A DNA stretch of 34,667 nucleotides, from positions 1-34,667 of the forward strand of contig NZ_JAINDZ010000044.1 of NCBI RefSeq assembly GCF_019802345.1. Direction: 5' to 3'. Positions 16,186-24,733 of the stretch are shown here, in pieces (the stretch's first letter is position 1; every line of letters starts with the position of its first letter). The translations under genes and the position numbers were made by a program. The notes beneath the pieces were generated by a model. It saw only the letters and a program-made list of their open reading frames with translations. It made no database searches and was not told the DNA's origin. This stretch comes from Methylosinus sp. Sm6 (GTDB taxonomy: Bacteria > Pseudomonadota > Alphaproteobacteria > Rhizobiales > Beijerinckiaceae).

Positions 16186-17739
16186 ATGACCCATTCACAG
16201 CGGCGGCCGGCGACCGGCGGAGCCGCCCCGGCGTCCGCCGACGCTCCGCAGCCCGTCGATCTCGATCCGCCGGATTGGGAGCGGTTCCGGGTCGAGAGCC
16301 ATCGCGCGCTCGACCATATGATCGATTTTCTCGCTGCGGTGCGGGAGCGGCCCGTCTGGCGCGAGCCCTCTCCGCAGGCCCGCGAGCGCTTCCGCCGTCC
16401 CTTGCCGGCGGCGGGCCGCGGGCTCACCGCGGCGCTCGAGGATTTCGAGCGCTTCATCGAGCCTTACGCCAATGGCAATATTCACCCTTTGTTCATGGGC
16501 TGGGCTCAGGGCGCCGGCACGCCGGCCGGCATGGTGGCGGAGATGCTCGCCGCCGGGCTCAACTCCAATTGCGGCGGCCGCAATCACATCGCGATCGACG
16601 TCGAGCGGCAGATCGCCGCCTGGATGGCCGAGGTCTTCGGCTTTCCGGCCGAGGCCAGCGGCATTTTCGTCACCGGCACGTCGATGGCGAACTTCCTGTC
16701 GCTGCTGATCGCGCGCGAGCATGCGCTGGGCGAGCGCAATGTCCGCAAGAACGGGCTGAAGGCGCTCGAGCATCAGCTCGTCGCCTATGCCTCGCGCGAA
16801 GCGCATAATTGCGTGCGTCAGGCGATGGAGCTCGCCGGCGTCGGCGCGCGCCATCTGCGGCTGATCGAATCGGACGCTGGCCGCGCGCTGCGGCTCGACG
16901 CGCTCACCGAGGCCATCGCCGACGATCGCGCCGCCGGCCTGCATCCCTTCCTCATCGTCGGCACGGCGGGCTCGGTCGATACAGGCGCGATCGACGATCT
17001 CGACGCACTCGCCGACATCGCCCGGCGCGAGGATCTCTGGTTCCATATCGACGGCGCCTTCGGCGCGCTCGCCGCTTTGTCGCCGGCGCTGCGGCCCTTG
17101 GTGAAGGGCCTCGAGCGCGCCGATTCCGTCGCCTTCGACTTCCATAAATGGCTGCATGTTCCCTATGACGCCGGCTTCTTCCTGGCGCGCGACCCCGAGG
17201 CGCACCGCCGCGCCTTCGCCGCCAACGCCGCTTATCTGACGCGCGCCCCGCGCGGGCTAGCGGCGGGGGAGATCTGGCCCTGCGACCTCGGCGCCGATCT
17301 CTCGCGCGGCTTTCGCGCGCTGAAGACCTGGTTCACCATCGAAGTGTTCGGCGCGGAGCGGCTCGCCGCCTGCATCGAGAAGAGCTGCCGGCTGGCGCGG
17401 CGGCTCGAGCGGCTGATCGCGGCCTCGCCCAGCTTCGAGATGCGCGCGCCGGTGACGCTGAACATCGTCTGCTTCGGCGTGAAGGACGATCCCAGCGGCC
17501 AGCTCAATCGCGAGATCGTGATGGAGCTGCACGAGAGCGGCGAGGCGGCGCCCTCGCTCACTCTGCTCGACGGCGTTCCGACGATCCGCGCGGCGATCTT
17601 CAATCACCGCACGCGCGACGAAGACATGGACGCCTTCATCGGCATGCTGGAGCGCGCCGCGCAGCGCGCCCGCGGCGAGCCGCCGCTGGCGCCGCTGCCG
17701 AGCCCGCGCGAGGACGGCGAGCCGCTGTCGCTGGATTGA
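16186..17739 (+). CDS. Group II PLP-dependent amino-acid decarboxylase
   Basis: A 517-residue fold-type I pyridoxal-phosphate enzyme of the aromatic-amino-acid/glutamate decarboxylase group. The PLP lysine is K321 in VAFDFHKWLHVPYDAG; the cofactor aspartate is D289 in WFHIDGAFGA; the ring-stacking histidine is H207 in REAHNCVRQ; IHPLFMGWAQGAGTPA near residue 100 is the usual substrate-entry segment. The substrate (aromatic amino acid, diaminobutyrate or other) cannot be told. GAGGA lies about eight bases before the ATG. It stands alone between a membrane protein and prfB, with no transporter or partner gene to suggest a pathway. The last about 35 residues are a Pro/Arg/Glu-rich tail. Confidence 0.88.
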   Translation: MTHSQRRPATGGAAPASADAPQPVDLDPPDWERFRVESHRALDHMIDFLAAVRERPVWREPSPQARERFRRPLPAAGRGLTAALEDFERFIEPYANGNIHPLFMGWAQGAGTPAGMVAEMLAAGLNSNCGGRNHIAIDVERQIAAWMAEVFGFPAEASGIFVTGTSMANFLSLLIAREHALGERNVRKNGLKALEHQLVAYASREAHNCVRQAMELAGVGARHLRLIESDAGRALRLDALTEAIADDRAAGLHPFLIVGTAGSVDTGAIDDLDALADIARREDLWFHIDGAFGALAALSPALRPLVKGLERADSVAFDFHKWLHVPYDAGFFLARDPEAHRRAFAANAAYLTRAPRGLAAGEIWPCDLGADLSRGFRALKTWFTIEVFGAERLAACIEKSCRLARRLERLIAASPSFEMRAPVTLNIVCFGVKDDPSGQLNREIVMELHESGEAAPSLTLLDGVPTIRAAIFNHRTRDEDMDAFIGMLERAAQRARGEPPLAPLPSPREDGEPLSLD

Positions 17740-17843
17740 GGCGCGCGCGGGGCTTCATATTTCCCGCGTCTTGCTCTATGACCGGCGGCCTCAAATCGAG
17801 GCGGCGACTCGCCTTCGATCCGACAGCCGGAGAAAAGCACCCG

Positions 17844-18975
17844 ATGCGCGCCGAGCCGCTTGCGCTGAAAGAACAGATCGAGCAGTCCATGGGACTGCTG
17901 AGGAGGCATCTTTGACGTCGAGACAGCAACTCGACGTCTCGCGGAGCTGAACGCCCGCGTCGAAGACCCGTCGCTCTGGAACGACGCCGACGCCGCGCAG
18001 AAGATCATGCGCGAACGCACCCAGATCGAGGAGCAGCTCGGCGCCATCGCGCGCCTCGAGCGCGACCTCGACGATGCGCTGACGCTGGTCGAGCTCGGCG
18101 AATCGGAGAATGACGCCGACACCGAGAAGGAAGGAATCGCCCAGCTCGAGGCGCTGCTGAAGGACGCGCGCGAGCGCCAGATCGAGGCGCTGTTCTCGGG
18201 CGAGGCCGACGGCAACGACACTTTCATCGAGGTCCATTCGGGCGCCGGCGGCACCGAGAGCTGCGACTGGGCGCGCATGCTGTTCCGCATGTACGCCCGC
18301 TGGGCGGAGCGCAAGAAATTCAAGGTCGAGGTGATCGAGGAGACCGCCGGCGACGAGGCCGGCATCAAATCGGCCACGCTGCTGGTCAAGGGCATGAACG
18401 CCCATGGCTGGGCCAAGACCGAATCGGGCGTGCATCGCCTCGTGCGCATCTCGCCATTCGATTCGAACGCACGGCGGCACACGAGCTTCGCCTCTGTGTG
18501 GGTCTATCCGGTCATCGACGACCGCATCGACATTCAGGTGAATGAATCCGACTGCCGCATCGACACCTATCGCTCGTCGGGCGCGGGCGGGCAGCACGTC
18601 AACACCACCGATTCGGCGATCCGCATCACCCATATTCCGACCGGCATCGTCGTCGCTTGCCAGGCCGAGCGCTCACAGCACAAGAATCGCGCCACCGCCT
18701 GGAACATGCTGCGCGCGCGCCTCTACGAGCAGGAGCTGGAGAGGCGCGAGGCGGAGGCCAATGCGGTGGAGGCGTCGAAGACCGACATCGGCTGGGGCCA
18801 TCAAATCCGCAGCTATGTGCTGCAGCCCTATCAGCTGGTGAAGGATCTGCGCACCGGCCACACCTCCGGCACGCCGTCGGAAGTGCTGGACGGCGAGCTC
18901 GACGATTTCATGCAGGCGTCGCTGGCGCAGCGCGTGCTCGGCGGCGGACCGGAGAAGGTGGAGGATGTGGAGTAG
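17844..18975 (+). CDS. prfB: Peptide chain release factor 2 (programmed +1 frameshift)
   Basis: Release factor 2 ends translation at UGA and UAA. The first 23 codons ([20 protein letters not shown]...) stop at an in-frame TGA (17913-17915). The site AGG AGG CAT CTT TGA C (17901-17916) is the classic RF2 shift site: a Shine-Dalgarno-like AGGAGG, three bases, then CTT-TGA-C. Reading resumes one base later at GAC (17914) and continues to TAG 18973, giving 376 residues in all. The stop-codon recognition motif SPF ([12 protein letters not shown]) and the catalytic GGQ ([15 protein letters not shown]) are present. The gene is therefore intact and autoregulated: low RF2 slows UGA termination and favours the shift. 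GGAGA lies about 11 bases before the ATG. Confidence 0.97.
17901..17916 (+). promoter_or_regulatory. prfB programmed +1 frameshift site
   Basis: AGGAGG (17901-17906), CAT, slippery CTT (17910-17912), stop TGA (17913-17915) and C (17916). The spacing equals that of E. coli AGGGGG-TAT-CTT-TGA-C. Confidence 0.96.
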
Positions 18976-19015
18976 GGGCGCGATGCGTCGCCCTGCATCC
19001 GGCGCCATGAACACA

Positions 19016-19039
19016 GGTAACCTTTGCGTTACCTATATT
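19016..19039 (+). promoter_or_regulatory. Operator-like palindrome with -10-like TATATT
   Basis: GGTAAC (19016-19021), six-base spacer CTTTGC, and GTTACC (19028-19033) form a perfect inverted repeat. TATATT follows at 19034-19039 and an ATG at 19041. Placement directly before the toxin-antitoxin relic suggests the former autoregulatory operator and promoter of that module. Confidence 0.5.
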
Positions 19040-19040
19040 C

Positions 19041-19295
19041 ATGCTCGAGTTGCGTTATTTCGTCTGACTCGACGGCAAGAGCGATATCGAAACAGGCAAA
19101 TCGATCTTGCGCGACTACATCAACGCGACGGTCGGATTCGAAAAGCTCGCGGCGGCGACGGAAACGCCGACGAAGAGCCTCATGCGCATGTTCGGCCCGA
19201 GCGGCAATCCCCAGGCGCGCAACCTGTTCGGAGCGCTCGGCTATCTGCAGGAGCAGGCGGGAGTGCGCTTTCACGTCGAATCCTCTCCGCGGTAG
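19041..19295 (+). pseudogene. Relic of a toxin-antitoxin module (antitoxin C-terminal part)
   Basis: After ATG 19041 the frame reads MLELRYFV, then TGA (19065-19067), then 75 more codons beginning LDGKSDIETGKSILRDYINA and containing TPTKSLMRMFGPSGNPQARN. The latter part strongly resembles the C-terminal helix-turn-helix portion of HigA-like addiction-module antitoxins common in Rhizobiales, which are normally about 95-110 residues. The N-terminal part is missing. MLELRYFV looks like the first residues of a HigB/RelE-type toxin. The simplest reading is an internal deletion that joined the toxin start to the antitoxin, leaving an in-frame stop. A TTG at 19107 could still start a 62-residue protein, so residual DNA binding is not excluded. 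Confidence 0.65.
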
Positions 19296-19310
19296 GCGCT
19301 GAGGCGCTCC

Positions 19311-21167
19311 TCAGCCCTCCCTCTGCTCCCGCGGCGGAGCCGCCGGCAGGCTCGCGCGCCGCTTCTTCATCTCCTTCAGCTTCACCGAGGCGCGGTCCGC
19401 ATGCTTGCGGCGAGCCTCCTCTCCCGTCGGCTGCAGCAGCTTGCGGAATTCGTCGCGCTTCTCGTGGATCGAGGCGATCACATAGCCCATCGGCACGCCG
19501 ACATCGACCAGCACCGTTTCGGCGAGCTGCAGGCTCGCCTCGATCGTCTCGGGGATCGCATCGGTCGCGCCGAGCTCGTAGAGATGCGTCGCATGCGTGG
19601 CGTCGCGCGCCCGCGCGACGATCGGCATGTCGGCGCGCGCCTCATGGGCGACGCGCACGATCTCCTCCGCCGCCTGCGGCTTCTCCACCGTCACCACCAG
19701 CGCGCGCGCATGGGCGACGCCGGCGCGCAGCAGGAACTCGCGCCGCATGCAATTGCCCCAGAAGATGTCGACGCCGGCGTCGCGCTTCTCGGCCACCAGC
19801 GTCACCGAATTATCGATCGCGACGAATGGAATGTCGTGGCGGCTCAGCATCCCGCCGATCAGCGTCCCGACGCGGCCATAGCCGACGATCACGACGCGCC
19901 CCGTCGCGACGTCGCCCTCGGGCGCGAGATGCGCGAATTCGGCCTCGACGTCCTGCTTGCGCCGGACCGGGTTCAGCCATTCGCCGAGCCGCCCCAGCGC
20001 CGGCACCAGGAACATTCCGAGCGTCACCGCCAGCATGGCGTCGCCGCCCAGCCGCTGCGGAACGAGTCCGCCGGAGATCGCGCCCGTCACCAGAATGAAA
20101 GCGAACTCGCCGCCCGGGGCGAGCAGCAGCGCCGTCTCCGCCGCTGCGGGCGCTTCGAGGCGAAAGGCGCGGGCGAGGCCGAACATGATCGCCGCCTTCA
20201 CCGCGATCAGGCCCGCCGCTATGGCGAGGATCGGGACGGGATCGGCGAGCAGGCGGCCGAGATCGAGCCCGGCGCCGACCGAGACGAAGAACAATCCGAG
20301 CAGCAGGCCTTTGAACGGCTCGATCGTCACCTCGATCTCGCGGCGAAACTCGGTCTCGGCGAGCAGCAGGCCGGCGATGAAGGCGCCGAGGCCCATCGAG
20401 AAGCCGTCGGCCGCGCTGGCGACGCCGGAGCCGATGATCACCAGCAGGCAGGCGGCCATGAATAATTCGGTCGAATCCGCCGCCGCCACCAAGCGGAACA
20501 GCGGCCGCAGCAGCAGGCGGCCGACGACGATGAGCAGTCCCAGGGCGGCGAGCGCCGGCAGAAAGGCGAGCAGCGACTGCAGCCCGTGCTCGCTGGTCCC
20601 GGGATCGGCGAGGAAGGAGACGAGGAACAAGAGCGGCGCGACCATCAGGTCCTGCATCAGCAGCACCGAGAAGGAGGCGCGGCCGGCGGCGCGGTTGAGC
20701 CGCCGCCGCTCGGCGAGAACCGGAATGACGATCGCGGTGGAGGACATGGCAAGCGCCGCGCCGAGCAGGATCGCTGGCGCGGTCCCGACGCCGCCGGCGA
20801 GGGCGGCGATGGCCGAAAGGGCCGCGCCGCAGGCGACGACCTGCGTGAGCCCCAGGCCGAACACCAGCATGCGCATGCGGGCGAGACGCTCCCAGGAGAG
20901 CTCGAGCCCGATCATGAACAGCAGGAAGACGAGGCCGAATTCGGCGATTTTGGCGACGCCCTCGACATCGCTCAGCGCGAAGGCCGCGACAGCTTCATGA
21001 GACTGCGCCAGCCGGCCGAGGCCGAACGGGCCGAGCGCGGCGCCGGCGGCGAGAAAGCCGAGAATAGGGCTGACGTGCAGCCGATGAAACAGCGGCGCGA
21101 CGACGCCGCCGGTCGCGAGGAACAGCAGCGCCTCGCGATATCCTTCCCACTGGAACGAACCCACCAT
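19311..21167 (-). CDS. Kef-type K+/H+ antiporter with RCK domain
   Basis: A 618-residue monovalent cation:proton antiporter-2 protein. About twelve membrane helices (roughly 1-385) begin ALLFLATGGVVAPLFHRL and include FGLVFLLFMIGLELSWERL. A TrkA-N/RCK nucleotide-binding domain starts near residue 425 with VVIVGYGRVGTLIGGML. A charged tail (KLKEMKKRR) ends the protein. KefB and KefC release K+ and acidify the cytoplasm under electrophile stress and are gated by glutathione adducts. Whether this one is glutathione-gated or a housekeeping YbaL-like antiporter cannot be told, and no KefG/KefF ancillary gene is adjacent. ATG 21167 has AGAGG eight bases upstream; the longer upstream frame overlaps the neighbouring gene and is not used. 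Confidence 0.9.
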   Translation of the reverse strand: MVGSFQWEGYREALLFLATGGVVAPLFHRLHVSPILGFLAAGAALGPFGLGRLAQSHEAVAAFALSDVEGVAKIAEFGLVFLLFMIGLELSWERLARMRMLVFGLGLTQVVACGAALSAIAALAGGVGTAPAILLGAALAMSSTAIVIPVLAERRRLNRAAGRASFSVLLMQDLMVAPLLFLVSFLADPGTSEHGLQSLLAFLPALAALGLLIVVGRLLLRPLFRLVAAADSTELFMAACLLVIIGSGVASAADGFSMGLGAFIAGLLLAETEFRREIEVTIEPFKGLLLGLFFVSVGAGLDLGRLLADPVPILAIAAGLIAVKAAIMFGLARAFRLEAPAAAETALLLAPGGEFAFILVTGAISGGLVPQRLGGDAMLAVTLGMFLVPALGRLGEWLNPVRRKQDVEAEFAHLAPEGDVATGRVVIVGYGRVGTLIGGMLSRHDIPFVAIDNSVTLVAEKRDAGVDIFWGNCMRREFLLRAGVAHARALVVTVEKPQAAEEIVRVAHEARADMPIVARARDATHATHLYELGATDAIPETIEASLQLAETVLVDVGVPMGYVIASIHEKRDEFRKLLQPTGEEARRKHADRASVKLKEMKKRRASLPAAPPREQREG

Positions 21168-21246
21168 CGAGATCGCCTCTGACCGGCCTCGAGCGATTCG
21201 CCGGCCAGCATAGGGCAATAGCACCGTTTTAGCAGCGCTCGCGGCG

Positions 21247-21648
21247 TTATTGCCGATCTTCCTCGAACCCGTCGCAGCTCTCGTCGAAGGCGTCGAGGCC
21301 GACCTCGAGATAGCTCGAGAGCAGCGGAATGCCGAGGAGATAGGCGGAGGTCGGCCCTTTGCGCCGCTCCTTCGCCTGCACAACGGCGGCGTCCCAGTCC
21401 TCCGTCGAGAAGTCGCCGCGGCCGACCCATGCGAGCGCGACGAGCTCCGCCTGCTCGTCCTCATCCATCGCCTCGATGAATTCGGCGAGCTCGCTGCGGT
21501 TGGGCGAATAGCCCTCCTCGGTCAGCACGCTCACGAACTTATCGTCCGAAGGGTTGGAGGCGTCCGGCTGCAGGCCCTCGTCCTCGGCCTCGATCTCGCG
21601 CGCCTTGACGATGACGAAGCAGACCTTGTCCGTATTGATGTCCGGCAT
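21247..21648 (-). CDS. DUF3775 protein
   Basis: A 133-residue acidic cytoplasmic protein without signal or membrane segment. The start VCFVIVKAREIEAEDEGL, the middle SELAEFIEAMDEDEQAELVALAWVGRGDF and the end GIPLLSSYLEVGLDAF are typical of the alphaproteobacterial DUF3775 family, whose function is not known. GAGG lies about ten bases before the ATG. It lies between nicotinamidase and the antiporter on the same strand. Confidence 0.85.
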   Translation of the reverse strand: MPDINTDKVCFVIVKAREIEAEDEGLQPDASNPSDDKFVSVLTEEGYSPNRSELAEFIEAMDEDEQAELVALAWVGRGDFSTEDWDAAVVQAKERRKGPTSAYLLGIPLLSSYLEVGLDAFDESCDGFEEDRQ

Positions 21649-21718
21649 GGCTCACATCCTCGCGACTGCGGCGGCCGCTCGGGGAATTTCGAGCCGCGCC
21701 CCGCCGAGATATGGGGCG

Positions 21719-22267
21719 TCACGGCGCCTCGATCACCGTCACCCCGGCGGCGCGCATTTCGGCGCGCGCATTCTCCCCGCCTTCCGGCGTGACCGGCCGC
21801 GTCGCGGCGCGCAGCACATGAGTGACGAAGCCGAGCCGCACGGCGTCGATGGCGCTCGCCTTCACGCAAACCTCCTCGGCGACGCCGACGATGAAGACGC
21901 GCTCGACCGCGCGTCGGCGCAGTTCTTCGGCGAGTCCGGTGGCGTCGAAAACGGACGCCTGCTCGCGTTCGGCTCGCCGCGCCTTGGCGACGAAGAGCGC
22001 GCCCTCGGGCAGCTTCAAGTCCGGGTGCAGATCCGCTCCGCGCGTGCCGCGCACGCAATGCTGCGGCCATCGCCCTCCGAAGGCGTGGAAGCTCTGGTGG
22101 TCCGGCGGATGCAGATCGCGCGAGGCGACGACCAGCGCGCCTCGCGCATGCGCCTCCTCGACGAGCGCATTGACGATCGGCACGATCTCGTCGGCGTGCG
22201 GAACCTCGAGCTTGCCGCCGGCGCAAAAGTCGCGTTGCAGATCGACGACCAGCAGCGCGTCGCTCAT
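21719..22267 (-). CDS. pncA: Nicotinamidase
   Basis: A 182-residue isochorismatase-fold amidase that hydrolyses nicotinamide to nicotinate for NAD salvage. The catalytic triad is D9 (VVDLQRDF), K95 (LFVAKARR) and C134 (GVAEEVCVKASAIDAV). The metal-binding segment is D51, H53 and H57 in RDLHPPDHQSFH. ATG 22267 gives the normal family N-terminus; upstream in-frame ATGs (to 22327) would add an unrelated tail reaching the divergent gene. The product feeds nicotinate phosphoribosyltransferase, encoded about 1 kb away on the same strand. Confidence 0.92.
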   Translation of the reverse strand: MSDALLVVDLQRDFCAGGKLEVPHADEIVPIVNALVEEAHARGALVVASRDLHPPDHQSFHAFGGRWPQHCVRGTRGADLHPDLKLPEGALFVAKARRAEREQASVFDATGLAEELRRRAVERVFIVGVAEEVCVKASAIDAVRLGFVTHVLRAATRPVTPEGGENARAEMRAAGVTVIEAP

Positions 22268-22325
22268 GCGCAGCCCTATCTTTTGTCTCGTCATCACTGC
22301 GTCTTCATGCGCCATCGTCGAATCC

Positions 22326-23444
22326 ATGGTCTCGAACCAGAGCAGAGCCGCGTCCGACGTCGGCGCCGCCGAGAAGGTGCGGCGGCTCGCGCAGCCTTGC
22401 GCCTATGCGCCCGCCCCCTCGCGCGTCGAGGTCATGGAGACACATATGTCGTATGTGTTCCTCGCGGGAGAGCGCGTCTACAAACTCAAGAAGCCCGTGC
22501 GCTTCGCCTTTCTCGATTTCTCGACCCTCGCCGCGCGCGAGGCCGATTGCCGTGAGGAGCTGCGGCTCAACCGCCGCCTCGCGCCCGGCGTCTATCTCGA
22601 CGTCGTTCCGCTGACGCTCTCGCCCGCAGGCGATTTGTCGCTGCGCGGCGACGGCGAGGTCGTCGACTGGCTCGTCGAGATGCGGCGCCTGCCGTCGGCG
22701 CTCATGCTCGACCGGCTCATAGCCGAAGGGACGCTCGAGCCGACCCGAATCGATGCGCTCGCAAAGACGCTGGCGAATTTTTACGCGCATGCCGAGCGCA
22801 CGGCGATGACGCCGCGAGATTACGTCGCTCGATTCTTTCGCGAGCACGACGAGACACGCCGCTTGTTGATGTGTGGATGCGCGCCTGAACGCGCGCGGTC
22901 CGGGAGCGCGTCGCTGGACCGCGAGCCGTCAGGCGCGCTCGTTCATGCGTCCGCTCTTCTCGATCGCCTCGAGGCGCTGCTCGTCGCGGCGACGCCCGCG
23001 CTCGAGGAGCGCGTGCGCGCGGGACGCGTGGTCGACGGACACGGCGATCTGCGCCCGGAGCACATTTGCTTTTGCGATCCGATCGCTATTTTCGATTGCC
23101 TCGAGTTCAATCGGCGATTGCGTCAGGTCGATCCCTTCGACGAGCTCGCCTTTCTGGACATTGAATGCGCGCTGCTCGGCGCGGACGACTTCGGCCCGCG
23201 ACTGATAGCGGAGACGGCGGCGCGTCTCGGCGATGCGCCATCGCCCGCGCTCGTCTCGCTCTATGGCGCCTGCCGCGCGGCGCTGCGCGCGCGGCTCGCG
23301 ATCGCGCATCTCCTCGATCCGCATCCGCGCCAGCCGGAGAAATGGGAGCCGCTCGCCGCGCGCTATCTGCGGCTCGCCGAAGCGCGGATGGCGGCGATCG
23401 GCCGAGACGAGGCCGCGAGCCGCGCGATCACTTCGCGCTCGTAG
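22326..23444 (+). CDS. COG2187-type aminoglycoside-phosphotransferase-like protein (stand-alone)
   Basis: A 372-residue protein of the kinase-like family related to aminoglycoside phosphotransferases. ETHMSYVFLAGERVYKLKKPVRFAFLDF (about residues 38-65) is the N-lobe signature, H239-GDL in VDGHGDLRPEHICF the catalytic loop, and IFDCLEFNRRLRQVDPFDELAFLDIE the conserved C-lobe segment. In many bacteria this domain is fused to a C-terminal ATP-binding (AAA/zeta-like) kinase domain, which is absent here. The substrate is unknown; antibiotic resistance should not be assumed. ATG 22326 lacks a strong ribosome binding site but keeps the family N-terminus. Its 3' end overlaps the convergent nicotinate phosphoribosyltransferase gene by 82 bases. 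Confidence 0.82.
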   Translation: MVSNQSRAASDVGAAEKVRRLAQPCAYAPAPSRVEVMETHMSYVFLAGERVYKLKKPVRFAFLDFSTLAAREADCREELRLNRRLAPGVYLDVVPLTLSPAGDLSLRGDGEVVDWLVEMRRLPSALMLDRLIAEGTLEPTRIDALAKTLANFYAHAERTAMTPRDYVARFFREHDETRRLLMCGCAPERARSGSASLDREPSGALVHASALLDRLEALLVAATPALEERVRAGRVVDGHGDLRPEHICFCDPIAIFDCLEFNRRLRQVDPFDELAFLDIECALLGADDFGPRLIAETAARLGDAPSPALVSLYGACRAALRARLAIAHLLDPHPRQPEKWEPLAARYLRLAEARMAAIGRDEAASRAITSRS

Positions 23445-24733
23445 CGCGCGAGTCCGGCGCTGATCGTGACCGGATAGGGGGAAGGCGTGAGCGCGCGGCA
23501 GCCGGCGGGCAAAGCGGCGATCGCTTCGCGCGCATGAGCGCGAATTTGCTCGAGACCGGGCTGCGGCTCCAGCGGCTCGCCGCCGCGCATGACGTCGCGC
23601 AGAAGAGCGACGCCGCTCGACATTTCGTCATGACGGGCGATCACGTCGAAGGCCGCGACGCCTTCGCGAAACCCGCGGAACACCTGCTTGCGTCCGGGCA
23701 GGCTGCGCTTGCCCGGCGACAGCTTCATGCGGCCGCGCCCTTCGAACTCCACGAGCTTGTATGCGATGTCGAGCGATGGCGCGTCGCCCGACACGGACAT
23801 GTCCGTGCCGACGCCGAACATGTCGATCGGCGCGGACGCCGCCGTCAGCCGATCGATGCGCGTCTCGTCGAGGCCCCCGCTCGCGACGATGCGCATATGC
23901 GCGAGGCCGGCGTCATCGAGCAGTCTGCGCGCGGCGCGCGACAAGGCGTCGAGATCGCCGAAGTCGAGACGAATCGCGCGCACGTCGAAATCCTCGCCCA
24001 TCTCCTCCGCGAGCGCGATCACTTCGCGCACGCCGGCGAGCGTGTCATAGGTGTCGACGAGCAAGGTCGTTTGCGGAAACAGGCGGGCGTAGGCGGCGAA
24101 TGCGTCGCGTTGCGTGTCGCAGGCTTCGACGAAGCTGTGGGCCATGGTGCCGGCCACGGGAATGCCATGCGCGCGGCCGGCGGCGAGCAGCGAGGTCGCC
24201 GCGACGCCGGCGATGTAGAAAGCGCGCGCGCCGTCCACCGCCGCGTCGAAGCCCTGCGCGCGGCGCGCGCCGAAATCGACGACCGCGCGGCCGCGCGCCG
24301 CCGCGACGATGCGCGCGGCTTTGGAGGCGAGCAGAGTCTGCAGGCCGATGCGATTGATGACGAGCGTCTCCAGCGCCTGCGCCTGCGCGATCGGCGCCGT
24401 CACCTCGATGATCGGCTCCTCGGCGAAGACCGGCGCGCCTTCTGGCACGGCGCGAATGTCGCCGGCAAAGCGCAGGCGCGCGAGGAAATTGAGAAAGTCG
24501 TGCGGGAATCCGAGCGAAGCGAGATAGCGCAGCTGCGCGTCCTCATAGCGAAAGCCGATGATGTCGCGCATCAGATCGGCGAGGCCGCAGGCGATGAGAA
24601 AATTGCGCGACGGCGGCAAATGGCGGACAAACAGCGAAAAGGTCGCGGGCCGTTCCGCCATGCCGAGCTCGAAATAGCCGCGCAGCATGGAGATCTCGTA
24701 GAGGTCGACGAACAGCGCGTCGGCGCGGGTCAT
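23363..24733 (-). CDS. pncB: Nicotinate phosphoribosyltransferase
   Basis: A 456-residue type II phosphoribosyltransferase that makes nicotinate mononucleotide from nicotinate and PRPP, usually with ATP hydrolysis. Visible motifs are DLYEISMLRGYFELGM at the start, VVDFGARRAQGFDAA (151-165), the phosphorylated/catalytic His199 in VAGTMAHSFVEACDT, LVDTYDTLAGV and FGVGTDM. Its ATG overlaps the TGA of the PRPP synthetase gene (ATGA), so translation is probably coupled and the PRPP producer and user are made together. The C-terminal about 27 residues are encoded opposite the end of the convergent gene and end in a basic AAIRASASRR tail. Confidence 0.93.
   Translation of the reverse strand: MTRADALFVDLYEISMLRGYFELGMAERPATFSLFVRHLPPSRNFLIACGLADLMRDIIGFRYEDAQLRYLASLGFPHDFLNFLARLRFAGDIRAVPEGAPVFAEEPIIEVTAPIAQAQALETLVINRIGLQTLLASKAARIVAAARGRAVVDFGARRAQGFDAAVDGARAFYIAGVAATSLLAAGRAHGIPVAGTMAHSFVEACDTQRDAFAAYARLFPQTTLLVDTYDTLAGVREVIALAEEMGEDFDVRAIRLDFGDLDALSRAARRLLDDAGLAHMRIVASGGLDETRIDRLTAASAPIDMFGVGTDMSVSGDAPSLDIAYKLVEFEGRGRMKLSPGKRSLPGRKQVFRGFREGVAAFDVIARHDEMSSGVALLRDVMRGGEPLEPQPGLEQIRAHAREAIAALPAGCRALTPSPYPVTISAGLARYEREVIARLAASSRPIAAIRASASRR

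Noticed and set aside
19024-19302. 92-codon plus-strand frame overlapping the toxin-antitoxin relic
   Set aside because: Ser/Arg-rich shadow; the frame starting at 19068 carries the recognisable antitoxin residues.
22326-23444. Calling this an aminoglycoside resistance gene
   Set aside because: It belongs by motif to the COG2187 relatives, which are not established resistance enzymes, and the context is NAD salvage.
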